Assembly (NCBI GenBank): GCA_003453735.1
Contig: DMNE01000406.1
Span: 602 to 15,032, forward strand
Length of the DNA: 14,431 nt
Source of the DNA: Nitrospiraceae bacterium
Lineage (GTDB): Bacteria; Nitrospirota; Thermodesulfovibrionia; Thermodesulfovibrionales; UBA9159
Direction of reading: 5' to 3'
Numbering within the stretch: position 1 is the stretch's first letter; the number at the start of each line of letters is the position of its first letter. Positions 6,961-13,707 of the stretch are shown here, in pieces. The notes beneath the pieces were generated by a model, which saw nothing but the letters and a program-made list of their open reading frames with translations, had not been told where the DNA came from and did not search any database. A program made the position numbers and the translations under genes.

Positions 6961-7167
6961 TCAAACAATCCCGTTTTCGATGATATCTTCTAATCTCATT
7001 ATATCCCCATCTGCCACCCCTTTCAAGCAGCTGTAGAGAGAGGAGGGATGACATAATCCAAAATCAACCATAAACTTGAAATGCAGAGACTGATCTGCCT
7101 TCTTCGCTTTTGAAGCAATACTAATCATTACGGGGATCAACGAGATTTCTTGTTTCTTGAGGGTCAA
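6961..7167 (-). CDS. Small unrecognised ORF between ligD and ku
   Basis: A 68-codon frame starts at TTG 7167, ten bases after the ligD stop, and ends 35 bases before ku. A 55-residue version from ATG 7128 is also possible; neither has a clear Shine-Dalgarno. The product is mixed: MTLKKQEISLIPVMISIASK, a segment SLHFKFMVDFGLCHPSSLY, and an acidic end MRLEDIIENGIV. I recognise no family. Its position favours co-transcription with the repair genes, and its gaps to both neighbours are as tight as elsewhere in the operon. It could equally be untranslated spacer that happens to be open. Confidence 0.35.
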   Translation of the reverse strand: MTLKKQEISLIPVMISIASKAKKADQSLHFKFMVDFGLCHPSSLYSCLKGVADGDIMRLEDIIENGIV

Positions 7168-7177
7168 GGTAATACGG

Positions 7178-9508
7178 TTATGCGCTCAAATCCGGGCGGA
7201 GTCTGAGAAAGACCGGCTCGCGCAACATCCCGTCTATCGTCGCAGAAGCGTACTGCACCTCGCAGATGACCTTGGGCTCGATCCATACGGTCTGGGCATC
7301 GTCAAGTGGCTTCTCTTTGACTGGTCTCTTTACACGCTTGATATTCTTCAATTGGGCGAAAATCGCTTTCATCAGCCTGACATCAAATCCCGTTCCCACT
7401 TTGCCCACATACCGCAAGTTATTGCCCTCTTGCAACGCTATTTGCAGTGCACCGAACAGCATCTCGCGATCGCCCTTTCCTCTTGTGTAGCCGATGATCA
7501 CGCACTCAGTAGTCCTTCGGGTCTTTATCTTCAGCCACTGCGCACTTCGCTTGCCGAGCTGATATATACTGTTGCTTGCCTTCGCCATGATTCCCTCAAG
7601 TCCCATTTTCGTGGCAGCCTTGAACAACTCGACCCCTTCGCTCACTACCTCACTGACCCGATATGGTGTGTTATGCTTAATCGCATCCTCCATCCATGCA
7701 CGACGACGAACCAGTGGTTCATTAACAATCGGACGACCGTCGAGGTAAAGGCAATCAAACACATAGCAGACGACCGGATACTTGGCACGAGCATTTGCAA
7801 TTGCACCTTTGCTGGTTAGCATCCTGTGTATTACATTTTGGAACAGGGGCTTCCCTTCATGGTCAAGACAGACAATCTCCGCGTCGAATAACGCCGATGT
7901 CGCCCTAAATGCTTGATCGGGTATCACAAGTTCTGGGAACTTTCCGGTAAGATCATGCTGATTCCGGCTCCGGATTCTAACTTCACCTTCATCCAGTGCA
8001 ATCATTGCACGTATGCCGTCCCATTTCACTTCATAGAGATAGTGCTCCGCCTCTGGCAGCTCATCCGCTGATTGGGCAAGCATTGGCTCGATTGGATCAC
8101 GCAGCCAATCAACCTGCGGCTTCTCTGTGCGCTCAAGCATCCATTCGTTCTCCTTAGTGCGATGCATCCTGTACTCTGCGCTAATTTCGCTACTCTGAAG
8201 CCGAAAGTGGAATCCCTTCTTTTTCTCCTTGGTGATAGCGTATTTCCCGCGGGCATAGATCCACATCTCGCCGGCTCCATATTGTCCCTTCGGTATCGTT
8301 CCCTCGAAGTTTATGTATTCCAGCGGATGATCCTCGGTCGAGACGGCAAGTCGGATGATCCCCGGACGGGGAGGAAGCCCCTTCGGAACAGCCCAGGAGT
8401 TTAGCAACCCGTCTCGCTCGAGACGAATATCATAATGCAGCTGCGTCGCGTGGTGCCTATGCACCACAAACGCATTGCCTTCCCCGACCGCAATTGCGGG
8501 CGGCGGTTCAGGAGTTTTTCCAAAGCTTCGTTTTCTGGCGTATGCGCTAAGCGCCTCAGGAGTCTTGTGCTTCCGGGACCGCGCAAGATCCTTCTTCGTT
8601 GTCAGCCCTTTCCGCACCGTATGAAGGTCAGTGGCATATGCGGCGATCCCCTCCCATGCATCGCCATTGCGCACTATATGTCCGAGCGTAACATGGAGAT
8701 CAAAGTCAGCACTATCGCTGGTACTCTCCAATTGCTCCCATCGTAGTGGCATTGATACGGGAGCTCCGGGTAGACCACGCACGCTGTATGCGGACACAAT
8801 AGACTGATAAGTTCGGTTGCGATATATATCCACCAACAGCCTCCCCTTGCGTGCTTCCTTCTTAATGTGCAGGGTGGTTGACTGGCTGTGTGACTGAACG
8901 AACAGCTTAGCCACTTCCTGCGCCGCCTCAAAGACTTCTCCGAATGTCCACTTCGGTTCGATGGGAGCGAGGATGTGGAGACCCTTGCTCCCGCTTGTCT
9001 TTACGAATGGGTGGTAACCAAAGTTCTCGATATGTCTTTTTAAGTCAAGGGCAATTCCAATAACGTCTTCGAACTTGAAGTTCTCAGGTGGGTCAAGATC
9101 AAACACGAAGTAATCAGGCTTATCGAACTGTGGCGAGCGGCAATGCATCTGATGAAGCTCAATGCATCCCAGGTTCGCGAGCCATACCAGCGAAGCTTCC
9201 TCGCTCGCTATCACATAATCGACCTTTTCATCTTTCTCAGCACTCCCGAGCACAATATGTTCGATCCACTGTGGAGCCCATTCCGGCTTGTTTTTTTGGA
9301 AGAATCGTTCACCGTTAATGCCATCGGGATAGCGCACAAGCGTAAGCGGGCGTCCTTTTATATGCGCGAGAATGGTCGGAGCGATTTTCAGATAATACTC
9401 GATCAGTTCGGCCTTCAGAATATTGTCGCCGGGGAACAGATCTTTCTTAAGATTCGAAAGCTCAAGCCTCCGCTTTCCAACTTTAACTATTTGAGATGTC
9501 CGAGGCAT
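7178..9508 (-). CDS. ligD: Multidomain DNA ligase D (polymerase - phosphoesterase - ligase)
   Basis: This 776-aa ATP-dependent NHEJ enzyme carries three activities in the mycobacterial order POL-PE-LIG; Pseudomonas LigD is PE-LIG-POL. POL (about 1-300): metal aspartates D137/D139 in FDLDPP, SGSKGLH (172-178) and D227. PE (about 340-470): H352, H358, D360 in HHATQLHYD and H394 in EDHPLEY, at the spacing of the known active site. LIG (about 475-776): adenylated K495 in EVKWDG, E544 in FDAEIV, EGIMAK (638-643) and QWLKIK (657-662). POL adds nucleotides or ribonucleotides at ends, PE resects 3' phosphates and ribonucleotides, LIG seals. Every key residue I looked for is present. The start ATG 9508 lacks a good Shine-Dalgarno. 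It is the first gene of the operon leading to ku and the TPR gene. Confidence 0.96.
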   Translation of the reverse strand: MPRTSQIVKVGKRRLELSNLKKDLFPGDNILKAELIEYYLKIAPTILAHIKGRPLTLVRYPDGINGERFFQKNKPEWAPQWIEHIVLGSAEKDEKVDYVIASEEASLVWLANLGCIELHQMHCRSPQFDKPDYFVFDLDPPENFKFEDVIGIALDLKRHIENFGYHPFVKTSGSKGLHILAPIEPKWTFGEVFEAAQEVAKLFVQSHSQSTTLHIKKEARKGRLLVDIYRNRTYQSIVSAYSVRGLPGAPVSMPLRWEQLESTSDSADFDLHVTLGHIVRNGDAWEGIAAYATDLHTVRKGLTTKKDLARSRKHKTPEALSAYARKRSFGKTPEPPPAIAVGEGNAFVVHRHHATQLHYDIRLERDGLLNSWAVPKGLPPRPGIIRLAVSTEDHPLEYINFEGTIPKGQYGAGEMWIYARGKYAITKEKKKGFHFRLQSSEISAEYRMHRTKENEWMLERTEKPQVDWLRDPIEPMLAQSADELPEAEHYLYEVKWDGIRAMIALDEGEVRIRSRNQHDLTGKFPELVIPDQAFRATSALFDAEIVCLDHEGKPLFQNVIHRMLTSKGAIANARAKYPVVCYVFDCLYLDGRPIVNEPLVRRRAWMEDAIKHNTPYRVSEVVSEGVELFKAATKMGLEGIMAKASNSIYQLGKRSAQWLKIKTRRTTECVIIGYTRGKGDREMLFGALQIALQEGNNLRYVGKVGTGFDVRLMKAIFAQLKNIKRVKRPVKEKPLDDAQTVWIEPKVICEVQYASATIDGMLREPVFLRLRPDLSA

Positions 9509-9538
9509 ATGGGATACATTGTTCCAAAAAACGTATTC

Positions 9539-9566
9539 ACATGTACTCGATCTACGCTGAACATGT
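9539..9566. promoter_or_regulatory. Paired ACATGT palindromes upstream of ligD, candidate operator
   Basis: ACATGT occurs at 9539-9544 and 9561-9566, 22 bases apart, so both face the same side of the helix. The second sits in the 8-bp palindrome AACATGTT and within GAACATGTTTTC (9559-9570), one mismatch from the Gram-positive-type LexA pattern GAAC-N4-GTTC. They lie 31-58 bases upstream of the ligD start, where an operator for the repair operon would be expected. No experimental match is known to me. Confidence 0.3.
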
Positions 9567-9631
9567 TTTCTCCCGGGAAAGAGGCAAGTTTCTCTCTGCG
9601 ATTGACCGGCGCCGTGATAGTGGGCCTAAGC

Positions 9632-9666
9632 CCTCCTGCCGCTCAACCTTCGTCTCCCGCAGGAGG
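9632..9666. repeat. 8-bp inverted repeat downstream of the GT87 gene
   Basis: CCTCCTGC (9632-9639) and GCAGGAGG (9659-9666) are perfect complements around a 19-base loop, about 100 bases past the GT87 stop. There is no T tract on either strand. It may be a transcript-end or processing structure in the 258-base gap before ligD, which otherwise holds only the ACATGT pair and no convincing gene. Confidence 0.5.
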
Positions 9667-9766
9667 ATTTCTATTCCCTCTTGGTGTAGCCACGGTCTCG
9701 AGTTTCAGGTCCGGGGGCAGCGCACAATAGTGCCATCGCATTTCAGCCGATGCAGAAACCTCTCCG

Positions 9767-10921
9767 TCAGGACCAGCCCTTTCTTTCAAGTCGCGCAAGT
9801 TGAGGGTCTTCTGTTCTAAAAATAGTATATGTCAAAAAAGCTGTAAAAATTATCATCATGAGCGGACGCCACCACAGTCTAAAGTTTGCGTCTATCAGGT
9901 AAATTATTTCTGTTGGAAGAGGACCGAGTGAAATACCCATAAATATTAATCCCCAGCCAATCTTTGGTGAATTTTCGATCCAAAGAAAGCGAACAGCATA
10001 AATAGCTATAACGGGACCCACGATGACGTAACTATTGCCTTGAGTCATAGGATTAAAAAGCGTGAGATATGTTCCAGCCAAGCCCATGAGAAGCAAAGCA
10101 CGATCGGGCTCGGATGTTCGCTTTGCGCTGACCACCCATAAAACCATTGTCACTATGCCGGCGCCGATCCTGACAATTTGCGAACTGACACCAGTAAGGC
10201 CGAATCCAATGGACCGCAGCAGGCCGTTGAAATCGGCAAAGCGATGTTCGGTATTAAGGGAGGAAGTTAATAGTCGAAGCACGGACTGCCGATACTCAGT
10301 AATTACGTAGGTCGGATCGGCGAACAAAAAAGGCACGGTTAGGAAGATAATCAATCCCAAGGCGAGCCGCCAGGCTATGGGCCCATATACAATAAGCGCT
10401 AAGACCAGCATTACCAAACCAAGGGGCTTAATTACTAGTGCGCCAATGAGACAAAGTGATGCAGACCACCAACGCGATCTGGCAACACTGGCAGCCGCAT
10501 GGAGGCCTAGAGCTCCGAATATAAGGTTAGCTTGACCATTGCGTAAAGCGCCAACCGCCGAACTAATTGCGACAAGTGACGCATACAAGAAAAAGCGTTC
10601 GTCTTTTAGCAGGTCTGTCGAGTTTACTATTCGCCGTAAACCCCAAAATAATAATGCCACTGAAACCACACGCCAAAGCACATCCCCGGGAAGAAATGGT
10701 AAACAATGAAACGGCATGAAAAAAAAGATAAACTGTGGAAAATAATAAAAGCCGCTATTGAGATAGAGAGGTTCGCGCAAGGACCATCTTTCAACAGCTT
10801 CATGGTAACTAGGAGTGTCAGTATGCTTATATGGCGACAGAATAACAATCGTAAGGACTACCACAACCGCTATTATCCATAATGCATAAGCGATTCTCCG
10901 GTAAGTTTTCTGTAACTTCAC
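9767..10921 (-). CDS. GT87-type polytopic membrane glycosyltransferase (DUF2029)
   Basis: This 384-aa integral membrane protein starts at GTG 10921, with GAGGGG eight bases upstream. It begins with a transmembrane helix (about 10-29) and has roughly eight to ten hydrophobic segments in all. Family marks are the aromatic, proline-containing stretch YYFPQFIFFFMPFHCLP (59-75), the NGQANLIFGALGLHAA region (about 128-143) and KPLGL (165-169). GT87 proteins are GT-C fold enzymes that move a sugar, often mannose, from a polyprenyl-phosphate donor to an acceptor at the outer face of the inner membrane. Donor and acceptor cannot be read here, and no partner polysaccharide genes are adjacent. It is downstream of nudC on the same strand, but a 198-base gap with a terminator-like hairpin separates them. 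Confidence 0.75.
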   Translation of the reverse strand: MKLQKTYRRIAYALWIIAVVVVLTIVILSPYKHTDTPSYHEAVERWSLREPLYLNSGFYYFPQFIFFFMPFHCLPFLPGDVLWRVVSVALLFWGLRRIVNSTDLLKDERFFLYASLVAISSAVGALRNGQANLIFGALGLHAAASVARSRWWSASLCLIGALVIKPLGLVMLVLALIVYGPIAWRLALGLIIFLTVPFLFADPTYVITEYRQSVLRLLTSSLNTEHRFADFNGLLRSIGFGLTGVSSQIVRIGAGIVTMVLWVVSAKRTSEPDRALLLMGLAGTYLTLFNPMTQGNSYVIVGPVIAIYAVRFLWIENSPKIGWGLIFMGISLGPLPTEIIYLIDANFRLWWRPLMMIIFTAFLTYTIFRTEDPQLARLERKGWS

Positions 10922-11024
10922 TGTCTACCCCTCTGAAATTGATTACAAGCTGCCATACCAACCCTTATAGTTAAGAACCCTGCTCCAAGAGCACAGTGAT
11001 GAATTGCTAGTTCATTAGACCACC

Positions 11025-11055
11025 AAAAAAAACATTACCATATCATCAAAGTAAT
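11025..11055 (-). terminator. Possible weak intrinsic terminator after nudC
   Basis: On the minus strand ATTAC (11055-11051) pairs with GTAAT (11038-11034) and is followed, after one base, by eight Ts (11032-11025). The T tract is good, but the stem is short and AT-rich with a 12-base loop. It lies 65-95 bases past the nudC stop. The rest of the 198-base gap shows no gene. Confidence 0.4.
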
Positions 11056-11119
11056 CCGCAAGGCAGATTGGTGATTTTCAGCACTGAGCCTCTTTTGCAG
11101 CACTTCCCCATACGCGAGA

Positions 11120-11929
11120 TCAAGCTTCCGATTTCAAAAACCAGTCTATAAGCTCACGAGCGATTGTTCCTGTCTGGGGAATAGAGGGTAATTTGTCCGG
11201 TTTAAACCAGTGCGCCTCGGAAATTTCTTTTTCATCGATTCTTATTTCTCCTTCTGCATATTCAGCAGTAAAGGCTACCATCAAGGAATCGGGAAATGGC
11301 CAAGGCTGGCTTCCGAAATATTTTATATTCCTGACCTCTATTCCTATCTCTTCTTTTATCTCTCGTTTCACCGTTGCTTCTAACGTTTCGCCCGGTTCAA
11401 CGAATCCGGCGAGGACACTGAAAAATTGCGAATGAAACCGACGCGAGTGAGCAAGAAGAATTTCTCTCCCCCTTGTGACGGCAACAATAATTGCAGGAGA
11501 AATGTGTGGGTAAATTATAAGGCCGCATTGAGGGCATACTTTGGCACGTTCTTCGGTTTTTGATTCGGTACGATTTCCGCATCTGCAGCAAAATTTATGG
11601 GTTCGCTCCCAGTGAATGATTTGATAAGCTCGTCCGGCAATGGAGAAAAGCTCTTCATCCAGTTGTCCGAGCAGAGAACGCAGCTCCAGAAATGATACTC
11701 CTTCAGCTTCACATGCTTGGTCCACTTCAGCAGTATAGCAGCAAATCCCGTTCAGTGTGCCCAGATGGTTTATGCTCTTAAGGGTTACCTGCAATTGTTG
11801 TATGTCTGCCCGGCACGGAATTTCTTTATCACGTCCTATCGCTTTGACCATCATCTTGTCGTTTTGGAAGACAAAGAAAAGATCCGTCGAGGCAGATTCT
11901 TCTGATGAAAAAGCCGGTAGGAAAACCAT
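11120..11929 (-). CDS. nudC: NudC, NAD(H) pyrophosphatase / NAD-RNA decapping Nudix hydrolase
   Basis: It cleaves NADH to NMNH and AMP, and removes NAD caps from RNA 5' ends. The length of 269 residues compares with 257 in E. coli. The start is ATG 11929 behind GGTGA. The N-terminal domain (about 1-105) is weakly conserved, as is usual. A zinc ribbon follows with C114/C117 (CCRC) and C132/C135 (CPQC). The Nudix box is complete: G175, E181, R189-E190, E193-E194 and G196. SQPWPFP (207-213) is the signature that separates NADH pyrophosphatases from other Nudix proteins. All key residues are present. It stands alone in a leader containing a small GTTGG/CCAAC hairpin (11945-11962), about 16 bases upstream of the start. 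Confidence 0.95.
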   Translation of the reverse strand: MVFLPAFSSEESASTDLFFVFQNDKMMVKAIGRDKEIPCRADIQQLQVTLKSINHLGTLNGICCYTAEVDQACEAEGVSFLELRSLLGQLDEELFSIAGRAYQIIHWERTHKFCCRCGNRTESKTEERAKVCPQCGLIIYPHISPAIIVAVTRGREILLAHSRRFHSQFFSVLAGFVEPGETLEATVKREIKEEIGIEVRNIKYFGSQPWPFPDSLMVAFTAEYAEGEIRIDEKEISEAHWFKPDKLPSIPQTGTIARELIDWFLKSEA

Positions 11930-12053
11930 TAATTCACCATTTAAGTTGGCCTATCCCCCAACCTATGACCAGGCCGTTACTGAGAAAACATTTGGCAGAC
12001 TTATTTGCCCACATAGTTGTCCTTATAAACACTCATCAACAAATAAACCACTG

Positions 12054-12107
12054 TCCAACGGCATGCGGAGCGGAGCTAAGCGAGGCCGCCGGAGCGAGGG
12101 GTTAGGC
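12054..12107. repeat. attC-like G-rich element in the gap upstream of nudC
   Basis: GTCCAAC (12054-12060, fits RYYYAAC) and GTTAGGC (12101-12107, fits GTTRRRY) bracket 40 bases rich in GGAGCG units. Read on the other strand the ends become GCCTAAC and GTTGGAC, which fit the same rules. At 54 bases it is at the short limit for an integron recombination site, and the inner arms pair poorly. A small AGGGGT/ACCCCT hairpin (12097-12116) overlaps the right end. No integrase or cassette array is present. It may be a decayed attC or another dispersed repeat. The rest of the 382-base gap (11930-12311) holds no supported gene. Confidence 0.35.
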
Positions 12108-12230
12108 GACACCCCTTGGGCGGTCGCGATGGGAATAGATGTCCAGGGAGAGACACTCTGTTGCATATCCCTATTGAAATCATAGCAAATTTTCCTTCAA
12201 ATTATAGTAGACTATTTTCAAATTTCCGAA

Positions 12231-12294
12231 GGTCTGTGGGTCTGGTATCAGTGTGGGAGATCAACAGGGAGAAAATCTATTGCCTTACAGACCC
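12231..12294 (+). promoter_or_regulatory. Inverted repeat in the leader of the small membrane protein
   Basis: GGTCTGT (12231-12237) and the following GGGTCTG (12238-12244) can each pair with the single ACAGACCC (12287-12294), giving two mutually exclusive stems with loops of about 45 bases. The 3' arm ends ten bases before the GAGG ribosome site of the next gene. A switch is possible, but AT-rich loops of this size make it weak. Confidence 0.25.
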
Positions 12295-12311
12295 CTTTAG
12301 ATGAGGCGCTC

Positions 12312-12554
12312 ATGGGTAGCATAATTGGGGCTGTGGCTGGTTTTGTCCTTTTTTCCATTTTTGGTCTTCTTCCAACATTTCGGTTCGGCAGCTCCTTGGC
12401 TCTCTATACTCTGCATAGAGTCACAGGAAGGTCTGTGAAGGCCACTCTGGTGGCCAGGGCCTTTATTATTGCCGGAGCCTTACTGAGCATATTGTGTGGA
12501 GCAGCTGTCTCTCTTTTTGGAGGAGCATTGCTTGGCAGTATCTTTCTGCTCTAG
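12312..12554 (+). CDS. Small two-helix membrane protein of unknown function
   Basis: This 80-aa protein starts at ATG 12312 with GAGG five bases upstream. It has a first hydrophobic segment IIGAVAGFVLFSIFGLL (4-20), a short loop FRFGSSLALYTLHRV, a polar basic stretch (TGRSVKA), and a second hydrophobic segment FIIAGALLSILCGAAVSLFG (51-70) running to the C-terminus. Gly/Ala spacing (GxxxG-like) favours helix packing. I do not recognise the family. It precedes the DUF4126 gene on the same strand by 172 bases, so a shared membrane role is possible but unproven. No signal peptide cleavage site is evident. Confidence 0.6.
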   Translation: MGSIIGAVAGFVLFSIFGLLPTFRFGSSLALYTLHRVTGRSVKATLVARAFIIAGALLSILCGAAVSLFGGALLGSIFLL

Positions 12555-12726
12555 GCCCTTTAAACAATTTATTGGTCTCTTTATTGTGATGCCTCCTTGC
12601 TTAAGTAGACTACGGATATTGGAAGGCCCCATGCATTTAACCGAATTTCTGTAATGTGCTAAGTTATAGCAGGATGTGTGTCATGGGGATTAACCTCTGT
12701 GCATGAAAACAAAGGAGGGATGAGAT

Positions 12727-13289
12727 ATGGAAGTTCTTCTCAGTATCTGTCTCGGAATAGGCCTGAGCGCGGCTTGTGGTTTCAGGGTTTTTGTGCCTCT
12801 GCTGGCCATGAGCATTGCTTCTCTTTAGGACATCTGACCTTATCTCATGGCTTCCAGTGGATTGGAACCTATCCTGCCTTCTTGGCATTTGCCACTGCTA
12901 CAATCCTTGAAGTCGCCGCCTACTACATCCCATGGGTTGACAATCTCATGGATTCCATTGCTGCACCAGCTGCGGTTGTTGCCGGTGCCATCGTTGCTGC
13001 GTCGAGCATCGTTCATATGAGCCCTCTGATGAAATGGACGCTCGCAATAATCGCTGGGGGAGGCACAGCAGCCATTTTCCATGGGGCCACGACACTGGTG
13101 AGAGGTGCATCAAGCACCGTTACGGGGGGCCTAGGCAATCACGCTGTTGCGACAACGGAACTGGGGATTGCATCGTTCCTGAGCATACTGGCAATAGCCC
13201 TCCCGCTCGTAAGTGGTGTCGTAGTGCTCGTGCTTCTTTTTTTTTGTGGTGAGAAAAGGCTTTCAGAAATTCAAGCAGAGGAAGGCTAA
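12727..13289 (+). pseudogene. DUF4126 membrane protein gene with a one-base frameshift
   Basis: The true start is ATG 12727, eight bases after AAAGGAGG. That frame encodes 33 residues (MEVLLSICLGIGLSAACGF... to AMSIASL) and hits TAG at 12826. The protein continues without a break in the -1 frame as GHLTLSHGFQWIGTYPAFL and so on to 13289. Joined, it would be about 187 residues, a normal DUF4126 length, with hallmarks FRVFVPLL, AYYIPWVDNLMD, AAVVAGAIV and GGLGNHAVATTELG. A one-base loss in the CTTTAGGA stretch (12823-12830) explains it. The in-frame start at 12678 has unrelated sequence before the junction. Function of the family is unknown; it is a multi-helix inner-membrane protein. The rest is well kept, so either the mutation is recent, or the sequence has an error. 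Confidence 0.85.
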
Positions 13290-13501
13290 GGCCACACCAT
13301 AGTTCAGGTTCACAGGGGATAGTTTGGCCCTTGCTCGTTGAGAAGGCCTTCTGATAATTCACGTGGAGCACTCCAGTCTCATTTGAGTTTTCTATATCAT
13401 TGCCGTATAAAAAATCCCAAAACTATATCGAGAGTCCGCATAACATAAGACTTCTGCAAGACCATTTTAAATAGTCTCCTGGTTGGGTAACCATGTGCAT
13501 T

Positions 13502-13654
13502 TCATCGGGCAGTTGTAATATTCCGCTCCGAATATAAGAGTAAGGTTATGCCCATTGTGTGCTCAGAATAGAGAGCAAAATATAAGGCTCTTCTTGCCCG
13601 ATCCAAGTTGCCCCGAGAGAGACGTAGGCCCTCCCTTTCAGTCCAGGAATTCAT
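13502..13654 (-). CDS. Possible 50-aa small protein
   Basis: The frame runs from ATG 13654 to TGA at 13502-13504, with a strong GGGAGGGAG ribosome site about four bases before the ATG. The product starts MNSWTEREGLRLSRG, has a charged helix-forming stretch (NLDRARRALYFALYSEH) and ends with GITLLLYSERNITTAR. I recognise no family. It lies downstream of the alpha-glucan phosphorylase on the same strand, just after an operator-like palindrome. The ribosome site and the palindrome are the reasons to list it. Its shortness and lack of known homology keep confidence low. Confidence 0.3.
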   Translation of the reverse strand: MNSWTEREGLRLSRGNLDRARRALYFALYSEHTMGITLLLYSERNITTAR

Positions 13655-13666
13655 TTGCTCCCTCCC

Positions 13667-13684
13667 TGATTGACTGTTCAATCA
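13667..13684. promoter_or_regulatory. 18-bp operator-like palindrome TGATTGA-CTGT-TCAATCA
   Basis: TGATTGA (13667-13673) and TCAATCA (13678-13684) are perfect complements around four bases. This shape is common for TetR-type operators. It lies 12 bases upstream of the possible 50-aa gene's start (13654) and 23 bases past the phosphorylase stop. It could instead be an RNA hairpin at the phosphorylase 3' end, but no T tract follows. Confidence 0.35.
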
Positions 13685-13707
13685 CTCTGCTCCTACCACC
13701 CTCTGGT

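Larger units (their letters stand above)
13290..13707. other. 418-base gap with two palindromes and a possible small gene
   Basis: AGAAGGCCTTCT (13341-13352) is a perfect 12-bp palindrome about 50 bases after the DUF4126 stop, with no T tract. The right half holds the possible 50-aa gene and the TGATTGA palindrome listed separately. I see no tRNA, terminator or other gene. Confidence 0.5.

Noticed and set aside
7157..7819. Long plus-strand frames opposite ligD (also 9143-9730)
   Set aside because: They are antisense to a fully supported LigD, lack ribosome sites and encode no recognisable protein.
9509..9766. Gene remnant between the GT87 gene and ligD
   Set aside because: Only a 32-codon minus-strand frame and a 107-codon plus-strand frame exist, neither with a ribosome site nor any familiar motif.
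11757..12185. Plus-strand 142-codon frame over the nudC start and the attC-like element
   Set aside because: Half is antisense to nudC, the composition is unlike a protein, and it runs through the G-rich repeat.
12810..12830. Programmed -1 frameshift in the DUF4126 gene
   Set aside because: There is no in-frame X-XXY-YYZ slippery heptamer; CTT slipping to TCT is a poor match. A plain deletion or sequencing error is simpler.
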